Of a stretch of DNA of 6,425 nt, positions 4,988 to 6,425 are shown piece by piece. Origin of the DNA: an uncultured Pirellula sp. (GTDB lineage Bacteria > Planctomycetota > Planctomycetia > Pirellulales > Pirellulaceae). The notes under the pieces were generated by a model. The model had not been told where the DNA came from. It saw only the letters and a program-made list of their open reading frames with translations, and searched no databases. The first letter of the stretch is position 1, and every line of letters begins with the position of its first letter. A program made the position numbers and the translations under genes. Location of the stretch: contig CAILTZ010000896.1 of NCBI GenBank assembly GCA_903837255.1, forward strand, positions 1-6,425, read 5' to 3'.

Positions 4988-5524
4988 ATGCACAACTCAG
5001 CAAATTGTTCAATCTGTCGTGGCTTTCCTGTTGGCAATTCGCTCTCAGACAAAGAGTTCTTTGGATTTGTTGATGCATGCCGCAACGAACTTGAAGCGAA
5101 GCAAGAGAATTTTCGGCAACGCATCGCGGGCTGCGATCGTTGGTTCTACGACTTGGCCGACAATTCACTAACACTTGGTACCTTCCGATTCCGAATTACC
5201 GCCGTCGGCACGTTCAGTCCGAAATACGAAACATGGCTGTGGGCATGGGCGAACCCGGATTACCCCGAGACCGCTCGTGAAGCTTCGCGCCGCATTCAGT
5301 CACTCTTCTCCATTACCGGATTTCGCGTCTTCACGACTGAAGCAATCGAAGCGTCATCAGCAGATGCACAAGATTTTTCTGCCATGGCGATCCATCAACT
5401 CGACTCGATCGGGCTTTTCAAATGTCCATCTGACGGGCCTACGCTATACTTGGCAGTCCATGAACCCACAGATAATGTGCCGAACCAAGCCGTGAACCGG
5501 AGCGGCGAAGTTGGGCGGTTTTGA
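4988..5524 (+). CDS. DUF6882-like protein with a repeat-encoded C-terminal tail
   Basis: The 178-residue product matches DUF6882-type proteins by eye: FVDACRNELEAKQENF (27-42), RWFYDLADNSLTLG (51-64), a strand segment ITAVGTFSPKYETWLWAWANP (70-90) with the characteristic WLWAWANP, and the helix AREASRRIQSLF (96-107). The closing part SAMAIHQLDSIGLFKCP (131-147) with TLYLAVHEP (152-160) also fits. No signal peptide or membrane segment is present; function is unknown. An N-terminal CSIC (Cys7, Cys10) precedes the domain. Residues from about 164 onward (VPNQAVNRSGEVGRF) are encoded by palindromic copy 6, not by the family domain, so the natural stop seems to have been replaced by repeat sequence. 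The ATG at 4988 is 12 bases after copy 5, without a clear Shine-Dalgarno. It is the only gene between copies 5 and 6. Confidence 0.87.
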   Translation: MHNSANCSICRGFPVGNSLSDKEFFGFVDACRNELEAKQENFRQRIAGCDRWFYDLADNSLTLGTFRFRITAVGTFSPKYETWLWAWANPDYPETAREASRRIQSLFSITGFRVFTTEAIEASSADAQDFSAMAIHQLDSIGLFKCPSDGPTLYLAVHEPTDNVPNQAVNRSGEVGRF

Positions 5525-5574
5525 AATGAACAAACTTAGGTAGCCGCCCGGTTACGGCAGGCGTTCGTTCGGCA
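5478..5574 (+). repeat. attC-like palindromic repeat, copy 6 (best preserved)
   Basis: The outer arms TGCCGAAC (5478-5485) and GTTCGGCA (5567-5574) are perfect inverted repeats. The inner arms GCCGTGAACCGGAGCGGC (5489-5506) and GCCGCCCGGTTACGGC (5543-5558) pair fully once a G and an A on the left arm are left unpaired. The apical segment contains GGGCGGTTTTGAAATGAAC, like copy 2. Two stems, extrahelical bases on one arm and an apical loop are the folded-attC layout. The left half encodes the tail of the DUF6882-like protein, and the stop TGA (5522-5524) is in the apical segment. Confidence 0.82.
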
Positions 5575-5577
5575 AAC

Positions 5578-5584
5578 GGAGGAG
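5578..5584 (+). promoter_or_regulatory. Strong Shine-Dalgarno fixing a TTG start
   Basis: GGAGGAG is followed by six bases and then TTG at 5591, the only start of that reading frame close by. It is the best ribosome site in the window and lies three bases past the end of copy 6. Confidence 0.75.
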
Positions 5585-5590
5585 AATTGT

Positions 5591-6169
5591 TTGCGACACG
5601 ACGAGTTTCTCAATGACCCCGAGGGTCGCCATTACGATTGGCGATTGACGAACTGGACTTCGGCAGTTCGCACCGCGCTTGGAGGCAAAGCTCTTCTTTT
5701 GTTCCGAGCGGCCTTTGTCGTCCTTCTCGCTCCCGCCGTCGTTCTAGCAGCGTACAGCCTGTATGCGAACAGCCTCGCGCTGATGATTTTGGTGCTCCTG
5801 AGCTTTTGGGGGTTTTGGGTAAGCAGTCCGAGTCCGACTGGGATCGGGATGCTCGCGAGCATGTTCGTGGCGATCGTCGCTTTTGTGTTGGGGTGCATTT
5901 TTCAAGACAATCTGGTCGCCTTTTCCTGTATGCTTCCGGGAGTTACTTGGTTCGGTTCATGTGCAATTCTGGGAACAACAACGTCGTACTTGAGCGAAGC
6001 CCTGCGAAAATCTGAAGCTTCAATTCAAATGCTCATTAGTCGTGGTATAATAGAGGCGATTCCAATCTCCGAACTGACGATTGCACCCAAGCGGCGATCA
6101 GGTGCGCAAAAAAATCAGGGATTCACCAAGCCGCAGGGTGAATCGAGTCGATCGGACAAAAAAGAATGA
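5591..6169 (+). CDS. Hypothetical membrane protein with four predicted membrane segments
   Basis: The 192-residue product starts at TTG behind GGAGGAG. Residues 1-33 are hydrophilic (HDEFLNDPEGRHYDWRL), followed by four hydrophobic segments at about 36-57, 59-78, 84-103 and 108-133. A cytoplasmic-type tail (134-192) has SYLSEALRKSEASIQMLISRGII and a basic, Ser/Gln-rich end (RSDKKE). I do not recognise the family and see no catalytic motif. Its stop overlaps the start of the next gene in ATGA, so the two are probably translated together and may form one membrane complex. It is the first gene after copy 6. Confidence 0.8.
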   Translation: MRHDEFLNDPEGRHYDWRLTNWTSAVRTALGGKALLLFRAAFVVLLAPAVVLAAYSLYANSLALMILVLLSFWGFWVSSPSPTGIGMLASMFVAIVAFVLGCIFQDNLVAFSCMLPGVTWFGSCAILGTTTSYLSEALRKSEASIQMLISRGIIEAIPISELTIAPKRRSGAQKNQGFTKPQGESSRSDKKE

Positions 6170-6425
6170 GTGCCACAACAAAGCCAATCACGATTCCCGC
6201 GACCCTCCAGATCGGATGGGCTTTGCTTCTGTTGGGATTCGTTGCGTTATCGGCAGGATACTTCACGCAAACGCAGTGGCAGAGTCTCTCAGGTCTTTTG
6301 TGTTTTGTTGTTGGCTACGTGATCGTAATCCTCGACATGGTGTATCGGAAGAGGCCCACATCCGACGAAGCCAGTTTCTATGGCGGGGCCATAGTGACAC
6401 AGGTGGTGTCGGTTTTTACTCTTGC
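6166..6425 (+). CDS. Hypothetical membrane protein, partial (runs off the window)
   Basis: ATG 6166 overlaps the upstream stop by four bases (ATGA). Eighty-six codons are visible with no stop. Hydrophobic segments are at about 15-33 (LQIGWALLLLGFVALSAGY), 40-59 (SLSGLLCFVVGYVIVILDMV) and from 71 to the edge, separated by an RKRPTSDE loop that suggests the cytoplasmic side. The family is not recognised. Coupling to the preceding membrane gene suggests a two-gene operon. Confidence 0.75.
   Translation, partial: MSATTKPITIPATLQIGWALLLLGFVALSAGYFTQTQWQSLSGLLCFVVGYVIVILDMVYRKRPTSDEASFYGGAIVTQVVSVFTL

Noticed and set aside
1489..5574. Regularly spaced repeats as a CRISPR array.
   Set aside because: The repeats are 68-97 bp, divergent, and separated by whole genes rather than short spacers; no cas genes are visible.
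1..6425. Presence of an integrase, transposase, tRNA or attachment site that would confirm a mobile island.
   Set aside because: I read both strands and found no recombinase motif, no tRNA-like cloverleaf and no insertion-sequence ends within the window; mobility stays an inference from the repeats.

Overview
The window looks like chromosomal DNA of a planctomycete, most likely from the Pirellulales (Rhodopirellula/Blastopirellula-like). The evidence is a leftward gene for the planctomycete-typical 'membrane-bound dehydrogenase' beta-propeller family at the left edge, moderate GC, and dispersed GCACGA-rich intergenic repeats. Weak Shine-Dalgarno sites, and several orphan families that I recognise by eye from planctomycetes and actinomycetes, point the same way. 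No database search was possible, so family names rest on recognition of conserved sequence blocks.

Layout. Positions 1-965 (minus strand) hold the secreted N-terminal two-fifths or so of the dehydrogenase-like protein; the gene runs off the window. Positions 966-1488 are a gene-free spacer with its likely promoter and GCACGA-type repeats. From about 1489 to the right edge everything is on the plus strand: membrane-anchored thioredoxin (1582-2094); DoxX-like membrane protein (2571-3044); a DUF6487-type zinc-ribbon gene broken by one frameshift (3125-3360); a DUF6928-like protein (3651-4316); an unnamed 154-residue protein (4443-4907); a DUF6882-like protein (4988-5524); and two overlapping membrane-protein genes (5591-6169 and 6166 to the edge).

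The most striking signal is a family of imperfect palindromes, about 91-97 bp in five copies and 68 bp in a shorter sixth. They lie at 1489-1556, 2134-2224, 3529-3620, 4311-4401, 4885-4976 and 5478-5574, one in nearly every gap between the unrelated plus-strand genes. The best copies end in complementary 8-9 bp arms built around AAC...GTT. They have a second inner stem with the same one or two unpaired bases on the left arm, and a related central segment. This is the general architecture of integron attC sites, although the core boxes deviate from RYYYAAC/GTTRRRY and no integrase gene is in view. The region therefore reads as a cassette-like array of small accessory genes, or as a dispersed planctomycete repeat that has seeded gene boundaries. 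No biochemical pathway links the genes; redox (thioredoxin, DoxX) and membrane functions recur, and the DUF proteins have no assigned role.
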